NCBI GenBank assembly: GCA_036244995.1
Contig: BTTF01000077.1
Location: forward strand, 1-9,389
Source of the DNA: BMS3Bbin07 sp036244995
Lineage (GTDB): Bacteria > Nitrospirota > Thermodesulfovibrionia > Thermodesulfovibrionales > JdFR-85
Direction of reading: 5' to 3'
DNA length: 9,389 bases
A program made the translations under genes and the position numbers. Numbering within the stretch: position 1 is the first letter of the stretch; every line of letters starts with the position of its first letter. Under the pieces are notes generated by a model. The model was given only the letters and a program-made list of their open reading frames with translations. It did no database searches and was not told the origin of the DNA. This document shows positions 1-6,184 of the stretch, piece by piece.

Positions 1-801
1 TATAAAAGAGGGGTCAGGTCTCAACATTTGACACTTCTCCAGTTGTGTGTTAAATGTTGAGACCTGACCCCTTAGATAACAAAACGTCTTTCCCTCAAAG
101 GAGGAAATAAGCGGACTCTCTTCTTTTTCAATTACAGGCAGGACTTCGGCCTCGTTCAGTTGACCGTCGGAACGCTGGGTATCTATCTCAAAGGTCTTTA
201 TATCATCCAGTTCATCACCGAAAAATTCCAGCCTGAGCGGTCTGTGCATGTTTGATGGATAAAGATCAAAAACCCAGCCCCTCTCGCTAAACTCACCTTT
301 TTCCGACACAAGAGGCACCTGCCTGTAGCCAATTGATTGAAGACTTTCTGCAAGCCTTTCCCTGCTGATTGTCATTCCCTTTCCAAGCTTTAATATGGAA
401 AGGGATAAATCCTCCGGCCTCCACGTAGGTGAAAGGAATGCATCCATTGAACCGATAAACAGTCTTCCCTTTTTGAGTTCCAGGATATTCTTAAGCCGTA
501 TACCCGTGGACTCGATACCGCCCTGCTCAGGCATAAAAACGGGGTTATCAGATGTGTCGGAACCATCAAGGATGTTTTGATAGAAAAGCACGTCATTTCT
601 CAGTGCTTCTGCCTCATCCTCTGTGCCGGTAATCAGGATATGGTTACAGTTCCTGTTCTGAAGCGTCATGAGGGCAACAAAAAGGGCTTTGGATGAATCC
701 CTGAGATTGAAAACGTTAAAAACGGGGGCAGACTGTGCTTCAGCCTTTTGCGGCAAAGCTTTAACAATATCCTTGAAGGAAGCAAACAGAAGCGACTTCA
801 T
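1..801 (-). CDS. mfd: Transcription-repair coupling factor Mfd, N-terminal part (runs off the left edge)
   Basis: Mfd removes RNA polymerase stalled at DNA lesions and recruits UvrA through its UvrB-like N-terminal module. 267 codons are present, open from ATG at 801-799 to base 1; the helicase half lies outside the window. The best family match is residues 154-211: a GYR element, then KGEFSERGWVFDLYPS (168-183), LEFFGDELDDI (191-201) and DTQRS (207-211), the end of the UvrB-homology domain. Residues 54-59 (HILITG) and 112-117 look like the strands of this degenerate, ATP-binding-less module. The start overlaps the rfaE2 stop as ATGA, suggesting translational coupling. Oddity: from about residue 244 the frame is supplied by a 64-base inverted repeat (9-72), so the reading beyond residue 243 is not family sequence. 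Whether the gene continues intact to the left cannot be seen. Identity is well supported; intactness is unknown. Confidence 0.88.
   Translation of the reverse strand, partial: MKSLLFASFKDIVKALPQKAEAQSAPVFNVFNLRDSSKALFVALMTLQNRNCNHILITGTEDEAEALRNDVLFYQNILDGSDTSDNPVFMPEQGGIESTGIRLKNILELKKGRLFIGSMDAFLSPTWRPEDLSLSILKLGKGMTISRERLAESLQSIGYRQVPLVSEKGEFSERGWVFDLYPSNMHRPLRLEFFGDELDDIKTFEIDTQRSDGQLNEAEVLPVIEKEESPLISSFEGKTFCYLRGQVSTFNTQLEKCQMLRPDPSFI
9..72. repeat. Long REP/REPIN-like inverted repeat inside the mfd frame
   Basis: Bases 10-29 (GGGGTCAGGTCTCAACATTT) are the exact reverse complement of 52-71. The stem extends outwards by one pair (9/72) and inwards through 30-34 / 47-51 with one G-T pair, giving 26 bp around a 12-base loop (35-46). 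This is far beyond chance. Shape and size resemble paired REP sequences spread by RAYT-type (IS200-like Y1) transposases, but no transposase is visible here. It lies in the coding frame of mfd without introducing a stop on that strand. It is also at the very edge of the window, so it could be one end of a larger element. Confidence 0.85.
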
Positions 802-1274
802 GAGGAATGACAAAACCTCTCAATAATCCGCTCAATTATGCCTGTTGAGGAGATACCCGGTCTGTAGGGAAGGCTATAGACCTCCCCGACGAGGTCTGCA
901 CCGACAATATCCTTTATCTCCCAGTCCCCTCCCTTAACAAGCACATCAGGCATAATTAGTTTTATAACCTCATATGGCGTATCCTCGGCAAATATGGTAA
1001 CGTAACTCACCATCTCAAGGGCTGCGAGGACCTCGACTCGCTGGTCCTGAGGGACTATGGGCCTTTTGGTTTTTAAGCTCCTGACGGAAGCATCGGAGTT
1101 CACTCCGACTACAAGTACATCGCCCAGGGCTTTGGCCTCCCCAAGATACTGAATATGGCCTGCATGGATTATGTCAAAACAGCCGTTTGTAAAGACAATC
1201 TTCTTGCCCTCCGACCTCAGCCTCTCCATCTCTTTCCCGACTTCCTCTCCCTGGAGGATCTTTCTATTTTTCAT
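798..1274 (-). CDS. rfaE2: D-glycero-beta-D-manno-heptose 1-phosphate adenylyltransferase (stand-alone RfaE domain II)
   Basis: This cytoplasmic nucleotidyltransferase joins ATP and heptose 1-phosphate to give ADP-heptose for the LPS inner core. The 158-residue product has the cytidylyltransferase fold signature: FTNGCFDIIHAGH (28-40) with the nucleotide-binding HxGH at 37-40, NSDASV (59-64), an RPI loop at 71-73, EDTP (97-100), PDVLVKGGDW (109-118), and an ISSTGII element near the C-terminus. It is the length of the separate domain II, so the sugar kinase half (RfaE1) must be encoded elsewhere. The loop before RPI reads LKTKRPI, about one residue shorter than the usual LKGxxRPI. The ATG lies within the end of the Nudix gene (11-base overlap) and the TGA stop overlaps the mfd start. 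A related adenylyl- or cytidylyltransferase is less likely given the KGGDW and SSTGII motifs. Confidence 0.93.
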   Translation of the reverse strand: MKNRKILQGEEVGKEMERLRSEGKKIVFTNGCFDIIHAGHIQYLGEAKALGDVLVVGVNSDASVRSLKTKRPIVPQDQRVEVLAALEMVSYVTIFAEDTPYEVIKLIMPDVLVKGGDWEIKDIVGADLVGEVYSLPYRPGISSTGIIERIIERFCHSS

Positions 1275-1710
1275 CTATAAGTAAACGCCTCTCTCTTGCC
1301 CTTTCAAGTATCTCCCTGTCGCCTTTATATTTTACCATTTTTAATGCATCATCAAGAGGATACCATGAAGCCACATCAACCTCCCGGTCATGGTTATCCG
1401 TGCTCCCGCCCATATACTCAACAAGATAATAATAGACTGTTTTATGGTACTTCGTATTCTCATCCTTAAGGAAATACCAGTATGAGACAGTATCAAGGCT
1501 ATCCACTATGCGTCCCTTCAGGCCGGTCTCTTCCTGCACCTCTCTCAGGGCAGCCACTTCCGGCTGTTCCCCCTTTTCAACCACTCCTTTTGGAAGTGTC
1601 CATACCGAACCGTCCTTCACTGAAACGAGAACAACCTTTATTCCATCGCTGTCTCTTTTGAATACAACCCCGCCTGCAGATATCTGTTTCTTTAGTAAGG
1701 CCGGCCTCAT
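1264..1710 (-). CDS. Nudix hydrolase, possibly Ap4A-type
   Basis: Nudix enzymes hydrolyse nucleoside diphosphates linked to another group. The 148-residue product has a complete Nudix box at residues 42-64: G42, E48, then REVQEETGL (56-64), including the metal-binding REVQEE core. Before it come AGGVVF (12-17) and VWTLPKG (36-42), the pattern seen in small diadenosine-tetraphosphatases and MutT-like proteins. YHKTVYYYLVEY further on also fits the Ap4A-like group, but the substrate cannot be read from sequence. The start is fixed by an in-frame TAA a few codons upstream of ATG 1710-1708; the Shine-Dalgarno is weak. The gene sits 37 bases after the thioesterase stop and overlaps rfaE2 by 11 bases. 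A housecleaning role is inference; no link to heptose synthesis is shown. Confidence 0.9.
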   Translation of the reverse strand: MRPALLKKQISAGGVVFKRDSDGIKVVLVSVKDGSVWTLPKGVVEKGEQPEVAALREVQEETGLKGRIVDSLDTVSYWYFLKDENTKYHKTVYYYLVEYMGGSTDNHDREVDVASWYPLDDALKMVKYKGDREILERARERRLLIDEK

Positions 1711-1747
1711 CTCAAAGTTCCGGCAATCTCGGGGTTGTTAAATTTCT

Positions 1748-2143
1748 TCACCCTAAAACCTGAAGGACGGATTCAGGAAGTTTTACCGGTTTCATCTGCT
1801 CTGACACAGAGGCAAGTTTCACAAGACCGGAGACAAGCAGCTCTCCTGTCTGCTTTCTCATTACCTGATGTGAGAATGTAATACTGGCTGCACCCCTGTC
1901 TGTTATATCTGTCTCAATCATTAGAATATCGCCGTATCTCCCTGACTGACGGTAATGTGCAGAGGCATCAACAACAACAAAATAAACCCCTCTCTCCATC
2001 AACCCCTTTAGCGAGACCCCTTTTTGCTCCAGGTATTCAGTCCTTGCACGTTCAAAGTATCTGAAGTAATTGGCATAATAGACTACCCCTCCGCAATCCG
2101 TATCCTCATAATATACTTTAACCTCTATCCGGTCTTCCGTCAC
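1748..2143 (-). CDS. ybgC: YbgC/4HBT-family acyl-CoA thioesterase
   Basis: This is a single-domain hotdog-fold thioesterase that hydrolyses acyl-CoA esters. The 131-residue protein carries the family signature VYYEDTDCGGVVYYANY (10-26) followed by FRYFERARTEYL. D16 aligns with the catalytic aspartate of E. coli YbgC (D18). Length is normal. The start is GTG, and the GTGA overlap with the rseP TGA stop (2143-2140) indicates translational coupling. In many proteobacteria ybgC stands beside tol-pal genes and the enzyme works with membrane phospholipid synthesis; here it follows rseP in an envelope operon, so a lipid-related role is plausible. The true acyl substrate is unknown. Assignment to the family is secure, strict orthology to YbgC a little less so. 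Confidence 0.9.
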   Translation of the reverse strand: MTEDRIEVKVYYEDTDCGGVVYYANYFRYFERARTEYLEQKGVSLKGLMERGVYFVVVDASAHYRQSGRYGDILMIETDITDRGAASITFSHQVMRKQTGELLVSGLVKLASVSEQMKPVKLPESVLQVLG

Positions 2144-3234
2144 GACGTACTATTCCCAGAAAAGATTCTTATAAAATCGTTATAGAGTGCAAAGGCCATA
2201 AGTAGCAGGATAAGTGCAAGACCTATCCTTTGAGTAATAGCAATTGTCTTTTCGCTGAGGGGTTTTCCCTTGATCCCCTCTATCAAAAACATAAAGATGT
2301 GACCTCCATCAAGGATAGGAACCGGCAGGAGGTTAAGGACACCAAGGTTTACACTCAACAAGGCCATAAACATGAAATACGTCAGGAGGCCTGCTGAGGC
2401 TGCCTTTCCTGACTCCTGTAAAATAGTCACCGGACCGCTTATGTTCTTTAAAGACACCTGTCTCGTTATCAGCATCTTGATGGAGTCTACAACAAAAAAT
2501 CCCATCTTGTAAGTGGCTACCACGCCTTTGACAGGGGCATCAAGAACCGAGTCGCTCTGAATGGACTCAAAAAAACCTCCTCCGAGTTTTTTAACTCCGA
2601 TTCTTCCTATAACTACCTTGGTCCCTGAAGGATCAACCTCATCAACAGATTGAGGAATAATCCTGAGCTTTAAGAGCTTCCCATCCCTTTTTACAACAAA
2701 ATCAAGTTTCTTGCCCGGGTTTTTGACAACAATATTCACTATGTCAAACCATGTATCAATCCTTTTGTTATCTATCTTTACTATTACATCCCCGGCTTTC
2801 AGGCCTGCCTCAGAAGCCGGATAACCCTCCTGCACCTCATCTATAACAGGCAGAATATTGCTTAATACAGGGACATTAACAGGTAGTCCCATTGAGAGCA
2901 CAGAGGTGAAGATTATATAGGTCAGGAATATATTAAACAACGGCCCGGCAAGAACAATCAGTATCCTTTTGGTAACACTCTGTTGATTAAAAGCCCTCTC
3001 TTTTTCAGCCTCGTCCAGTTCCTCGCCTGTCTCCTCTCCCAGCATCTTTACATAGCCCCCAAGCGGAAAGGCAGAGAGCATGTACTCTGTTTCACCTATC
3101 TGCCTGCCTATCACTTTTGGTCCAAAACCAAGTGAAAACTTCAGGACCTTTACACCTGAAACCTTGGCCACCAGAAAATGGCCGAGTTCATGCACAAAAA
3201 CAAGAATTCCCAAGAGTATTATTGCTGATAGAAT
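2140..3234 (-). CDS. rseP: RIP-type site-2 zinc metalloprotease RseP (short, single-PDZ form)
   Basis: RseP cleaves transmembrane substrates such as anti-sigma factors inside the inner membrane. The protein shows the zinc site HELGH (residues 15-19 from the start chosen here), FSLGFGPK, LGGYVKMLGEE, a membrane segment at about 90-114, one PDZ domain (about 129-195) and the second active-site motif NLLPVPILDGGH (301-312), then a last membrane helix. E. coli RseP has two PDZ domains in 450 residues; this one has one in about 364. Start: the first usual start codon, TTG at 3213, would remove half of the first membrane helix and has no ribosome site. A strong AGGAGG (3246-3241) lies 6 bases before an ATT at 3234-3232 in the same frame. 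This gives ILSAIILLGILVFVHELGH, the expected N-terminus. A TAA in frame lies just upstream. The ATT start is inference; the gene itself is certain. Confidence 0.92.
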   Translation of the reverse strand: MLSAIILLGILVFVHELGHFLVAKVSGVKVLKFSLGFGPKVIGRQIGETEYMLSAFPLGGYVKMLGEETGEELDEAEKERAFNQQSVTKRILIVLAGPLFNIFLTYIIFTSVLSMGLPVNVPVLSNILPVIDEVQEGYPASEAGLKAGDVIVKIDNKRIDTWFDIVNIVVKNPGKKLDFVVKRDGKLLKLRIIPQSVDEVDPSGTKVVIGRIGVKKLGGGFFESIQSDSVLDAPVKGVVATYKMGFFVVDSIKMLITRQVSLKNISGPVTILQESGKAASAGLLTYFMFMALLSVNLGVLNLLPVPILDGGHIFMFLIEGIKGKPLSEKTIAITQRIGLALILLLMAFALYNDFIRIFSGNSTS

Positions 3235-3240
3235 ATTAGA

Positions 3241-3246
3241 CCTCCT
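3241..3246 (-). promoter_or_regulatory. Strong Shine-Dalgarno that argues for an ATT start of rseP
   Basis: The minus strand reads AAAAGGAGG ending at 3241. The AGGAGG core is 6 bases from ATT at 3234-3232 but 27 bases from the TTG at 3213. No ATG, GTG or TTG occurs in frame between the upstream TAA and 3213. A perfect ribosome site at normal distance supports initiation on ATT. Confidence 0.65.
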
Positions 3247-3258
3247 TTTACGTTACAT

Positions 3259-3287
3259 GTTATACGCTAATCGTTATACGGAAACAA
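3259..3287 (-). promoter_or_regulatory. Possible sigma-70 promoter for rseP
   Basis: On the minus strand TTGTTT (3287-3282) is followed after exactly 17 bases by TATAAC (3264-3259), a one-mismatch -10 box. It would start transcripts about 10 bases before the rseP ribosome site. The octamer GTTATACG occurs twice in the same stretch (plus strand 3259-3266 and 3273-3280), which could be an operator or coincidence. The -35 match is weak, so this is tentative. Confidence 0.35.
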
Positions 3288-3323
3288 CTATTAATCGTCT
3301 CATAATTGAACCGACATCAATCT

Positions 3324-3403
3324 AAAAATCTCCCCTCACCCCTCTTTACCAAAGAGGGGGATAATCCCTCCCTTTGGCAAAGGGAGGTCAGGAGGGATTT
3401 TTT
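3324..3403. repeat. Double-hairpin (cruciform) intergenic repeat between dxr and rseP
   Basis: Two perfect 9-bp hairpins stand side by side: CCCCTCTTT/AAAGAGGGG (3339-3347 and 3351-3359, 3-base loop) and CCTCCCTTT/AAAGGGAGG (3367-3375 and 3379-3387, 3-base loop). They are enclosed by outer arms 3324-3338 and 3388-3402 that match at 12 of 15 positions, giving a clover-like three-way junction. This resembles dispersed non-autonomous palindromic repeats with CCCCT-rich arms in environmental bacteria. The outer right arm ends in a run of seven T on the plus strand, but both flanking genes are on the minus strand, so a terminator role is doubtful. Confidence 0.8.
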
Positions 3404-3423
3404 TAATAATTATGTCCACACTA

Positions 3424-4572
3424 TTATGAGACTTTTAATAATTCTCTGAACTTTCTTCTTGCCCAGCCATCAGCCATCATAACAGTCTCTATATCCATAA
3501 GGGCTACGGGCTGATGGGCATTAAGCACTTTTTCTATTATAACAGGTATCTGGTGGAAAGTCATACGGCCCTCTATGAACGCATCAACCGCCATTTCATT
3601 TACTGCATTAAGAACCGCTGTGGCTGTACCTCCTGCATTCAAGGCCTCGTAAGCATATCCGAGACAGGGGAATCTCTCAATATCAGGTCTCTCAAATGTA
3701 AGGGTTCCCAATTCATAGAGATGGCAGGGTGCCAGGACCCCCTCAAGCCTCTCCGGATAAGAAAGGGCATAAGCGATCGGTCCCTTCATATCAGGATGTG
3801 ACATGTGGGCAATAAGCGCTCCATCCAGGAACTCAACAAGGGAGTGCACAATGCTCTGTGGATGTATAATTACATCAATGTCATGTGATTCAAAACCAAA
3901 TAGATAATGGGCCTCTATTACCTCAAGCCCCTTATTCATTAATGTTGCAGAGTCAATACTGATCTTCTTTCCCATCTGCCAGGTGGGATGATTAAGGGCT
4001 TCTTCGGGTTTTATATCCCTGAGGTCATCAGCCTTTTTCCCATGGAAGGGGCCACCGGAAGCCGTCAGAATCAGCCTCCTGATATCAGAGCTGTTATATC
4101 CGTGCATGCATTGAAAGATGGCACTATGTTCACTGTCAACCGGAATAAGTCTGGCCCCGTATTTTGCTATGGCCTCATTGACAAGTGGCCCGGCCATTAC
4201 AAGGGTCTCCTTGTTGGCAAGACCAATGGTCTTGCCCTCCCTAATGGCTGATAATGTGGGCAACAGTCCCGCAGAACCCGAGATGGCTGAAAGCACAAAA
4301 TCCGCCCCCGAATAAGCAGCAACATCCTGTATCCCTTCAGGGCCGGACAATATCTCGCTAAATCCAGTAATCTCCCTTAACCTTCCTGCCTCGGCATCAT
4401 CTGCCACTGCCACAACAAGAGGCCTGAACTCTTCGATCTGTCTTTGAAAAAGTTCAATATTGCGTCCAGCCGTAAGGCCGACCACCCTGAACTTGTCCGG
4501 ATATCTCCTTATAACCTCAAGGGTTGCAGTACCGATTGAACCAGTTGAACCGAGAATTGTTATATTTTTCAT
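3424..4572 (-). CDS. dxr: 1-deoxy-D-xylulose 5-phosphate reductoisomerase (IspC)
   Basis: The enzyme converts DXP with NADPH to 2-C-methyl-D-erythritol 4-phosphate, the committed step of the MEP isoprenoid pathway, in the cytoplasm. The 382-residue product is of normal length. It has the NADPH-binding GSTGSIG (8-14), LANKETLVMAG (118-128), PVDSEHSAIFQC (144-155) with metal ligands D146 and E148, the TASGGPF loop (170-176), and MNKGLEVIEAHYLF (212-225) with the third metal ligand E217, then HPQSIVHSLVEF (237-248). The ATG at 4572-4570 directly begins the NAD-binding strand, so no longer start is needed. It is preceded by a 109-base repeat-bearing gap after cdsA and followed by a gap of about 190 bases before rseP. 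Together with uppS it places carrier-lipid precursor synthesis in one cluster. No unusual residues seen. Confidence 0.96.
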   Translation of the reverse strand: MKNITILGSTGSIGTATLEVIRRYPDKFRVVGLTAGRNIELFQRQIEEFRPLVVAVADDAEAGRLREITGFSEILSGPEGIQDVAAYSGADFVLSAISGSAGLLPTLSAIREGKTIGLANKETLVMAGPLVNEAIAKYGARLIPVDSEHSAIFQCMHGYNSSDIRRLILTASGGPFHGKKADDLRDIKPEEALNHPTWQMGKKISIDSATLMNKGLEVIEAHYLFGFESHDIDVIIHPQSIVHSLVEFLDGALIAHMSHPDMKGPIAYALSYPERLEGVLAPCHLYELGTLTFERPDIERFPCLGYAYEALNAGGTATAVLNAVNEMAVDAFIEGRMTFHQIPVIIEKVLNAHQPVALMDIETVMMADGWARRKFRELLKVS

Positions 4573-4601
4573 CTACCGGCTTTCAAAAATTAAAAGGATA
4601 A

Positions 4602-4671
4602 GGAGTAATGGATTGATGGAGTATTGGGTCAAGCATCACTCCATTAATCCAATGCTCCAACGCTCCATTTC
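4602..4671. repeat. Imperfect inverted repeat with four tandem TCCA octamers, cdsA-dxr gap
   Basis: Bases 4602-4619 and 4641-4658 are inverted copies matching at 15 of 18 positions around a 21-base spacer. The right side consists of four head-to-tail octamers that all begin TCCA: tccattaa, tccaatgc, tccaacgc, tccatttc (4640-4671). The left side carries the complementary TGGA-type spacing less regularly. It lies wholly between cdsA and dxr. Function is unknown. It could be a decayed short tandem repeat or an mRNA stem within the operon transcript. Confidence 0.55.
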
Positions 4672-4681
4672 ATATATTTTC

Positions 4682-5470
4682 TTATGAAACTACATACTTA
4701 ACAACTACATAAACCACGGGGGTTACAAACAGCATCCCGTCTATCTTGTCAAGCACACCACCATGTCCCGGGATTAGGGAGCTTGAATCCTTCACACCTG
4801 AATCGCGTTTGAACATCGACTCCGTAAGGTCTCCAAGGACTGCAATACACCCTATCAGAAAACCCACGGCCAATACCTGGTAAAGAGTTATGCTGTCTAT
4901 CAGGAGTATCTTTATCAGGATTCCTGCCAACGCCCCTCCGGTCATTGAGCCGACAGCACCTGCAATGGTCTTTTTGGGACTTACAGATGGATAGAGTTTT
5001 TTCCTGCCAAAGTTCTTACCAATATAATAAGCAAAACTATCCGACGCCCATACTGTTGCGCCAATGAATATAATCCATTCAGGGCCTACATCCCTCAGGG
5101 CAATCTGCAGACTGAGAATCAAAGGAATATAAGAAAAACCCACTACCACGGGAGCAATATCGGAAAGTGCATGTTCCGGCCCCGCTTTCCGGTCAAAGAG
5201 TCTGAAGAGTACTAAAAGCAGGAAAAAAATTATCAACAGGAATCGAAGCTCACCCCACCCGGTATAAACAGAATAAAGGAAGAGTAACCCGGCAAATATC
5301 CCCAAAAAGCTGAGCGATTTCTTTACTCTGTACATTGAATAAAACTCCATCTGTGCACCTGCTGAGATAAAGAACAGAAGACCAAGAAAAAAAACAGACG
5401 GGAGTTTCATTATATAAAGATAGATTAAAGGCAGCAGCGCCAAGGCAACGATTTCTCTCTTTTTCTTCAT
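4682..5470 (-). CDS. cdsA: Phosphatidate cytidylyltransferase (CDP-diacylglycerol synthase)
   Basis: This integral inner-membrane enzyme makes CDP-diacylglycerol from phosphatidate and CTP, the branch point to all phospholipids. The 262-residue protein has about eight hydrophobic segments and the family's cytoplasmic motifs: WASDSFAYYIGKNFG (141-155), SPKKTIAG (164-171), LGDLTESMFKRDSGVKDSS (212-230) and PGHGGVLDKID (234-244). It matches the CDS signature except that K242 replaces the usual arginine of the DRxD end, a conservative change; the metal-binding aspartates (D241, D244) remain. The ATG follows the uppS TAA with no gap (TAAATG), so translation is probably coupled. Neighbours uppS, dxr and rseP form the classical cluster, which strengthens the call. 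No truncation seen. Confidence 0.94.
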   Translation of the reverse strand: MKKKREIVALALLPLIYLYIMKLPSVFFLGLLFFISAGAQMEFYSMYRVKKSLSFLGIFAGLLFLYSVYTGWGELRFLLIIFFLLLVLFRLFDRKAGPEHALSDIAPVVVGFSYIPLILSLQIALRDVGPEWIIFIGATVWASDSFAYYIGKNFGRKKLYPSVSPKKTIAGAVGSMTGGALAGILIKILLIDSITLYQVLAVGFLIGCIAVLGDLTESMFKRDSGVKDSSSLIPGHGGVLDKIDGMLFVTPVVYVVVKYVVS

Positions 5471-6181
5471 TTATGATTCTGAAGGGGACATAATTCCCCC
5501 GAACCTCCTTTCTCTGTGCTGATAATCCTGTATCGCACAAAGAAACTCCTCCCTGGTAAAGTCAGGCCAGAGCGTCTCTGTAAAATAAAATTCAGCGTAA
5601 GCCCCCTGCCACAGGAGAAAATTGCTGAGCCTTTTTTCTCCGCTGGTTCTTATGATTAAATCAACTGCCGGCAACCCCGAGGTGTCAAGTAACGTCTCAA
5701 ATCTTTCTTCACTTATCTCATCAGGCCTTACCCCCCCGGTAATAGCCTTTTTTACGGCCCTCAGGATTTCATCCCTTCCGCCATAGCTCAGTGCAATAAC
5801 AAGTGTCAACCCTTTATTTGCAGATGTTCTTTCCTCAATCTCTGTAATGATTCCCTGTATCACGGCGGGCAGTTTTTCCCTGTCACCAATAACTCTGAAT
5901 CTGATACCCTCCATTATTAAATCCTTCAACTCCCTGGTCAGATACAGTTGCAGCAACTCCATAAGTGTAGTTACCTCATCATCAGGTCTCTGCCAGTTCT
6001 CCAGAGAGAATGCATAAAGGGTGAGCACGTCTATCCCAACTTCCTGAGCCGCCTTGATTAACTCCTTTGTCCGCTCAGCCCCCTTTCTATGGCCCTCCAC
6101 TCTGGGCAGACCTCTCAACTTTGCCCACCTTCCGTTGCCATCCATTATCACGCCTACATGTCGTGGAATATTTGTCAGCAC
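5471..6181 (-). CDS. uppS: Isoprenyl transferase (undecaprenyl diphosphate synthase, cis-prenyltransferase)
   Basis: The enzyme extends farnesyl diphosphate with isopentenyl diphosphate in cis, giving the C55 carrier lipid for peptidoglycan and LPS. The 236-residue product has all conserved regions: HVGVIMDGNGRWA (8-20) with catalytic D14, LTLYAFSLENWQRP (53-66), ALSYGGRDEI (130-139), and DLIIRTSGEKRLSNF (174-188) leading into LLWQGAYAEFYF and LWPDF. Start: GTG at 6181-6179, placed two codons before the usual NIPRH beginning. It is preceded by AAGGAGAGG (6196-6188), which overlaps the end of the FG-GAP gene; the two genes are 3 bases apart. Chain length of the product cannot be told from sequence. 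Dxr, two genes on, supplies its substrates through the MEP pathway. Confidence 0.96.
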   Translation of the reverse strand: MLTNIPRHVGVIMDGNGRWAKLRGLPRVEGHRKGAERTKELIKAAQEVGIDVLTLYAFSLENWQRPDDEVTTLMELLQLYLTRELKDLIMEGIRFRVIGDREKLPAVIQGIITEIEERTSANKGLTLVIALSYGGRDEILRAVKKAITGGVRPDEISEERFETLLDTSGLPAVDLIIRTSGEKRLSNFLLWQGAYAEFYFTETLWPDFTREEFLCAIQDYQHRERRFGGIMSPSES

Positions 6182-6184
6182 AAG

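Noticed and set aside
1711..1750. Tiny GTG-started frame between the thioesterase and Nudix genes
   Set aside because: Only 14 codons, no convincing ribosome site, no recognisable peptide; best read as spacer.
3388..3410. Rho-independent terminator at the T-run
   Set aside because: The T-run follows the hairpin only on the plus strand, where no gene reads in. On the coding (minus) strand the run is short and weak, and the structure fits a double-hairpin repeat better.
3514..3801. Plus-strand 95-residue reading frame inside dxr, and similar frames elsewhere
   Set aside because: It lies antisense to well-conserved dxr coding sequence, has no ribosome site and no recognisable protein features.
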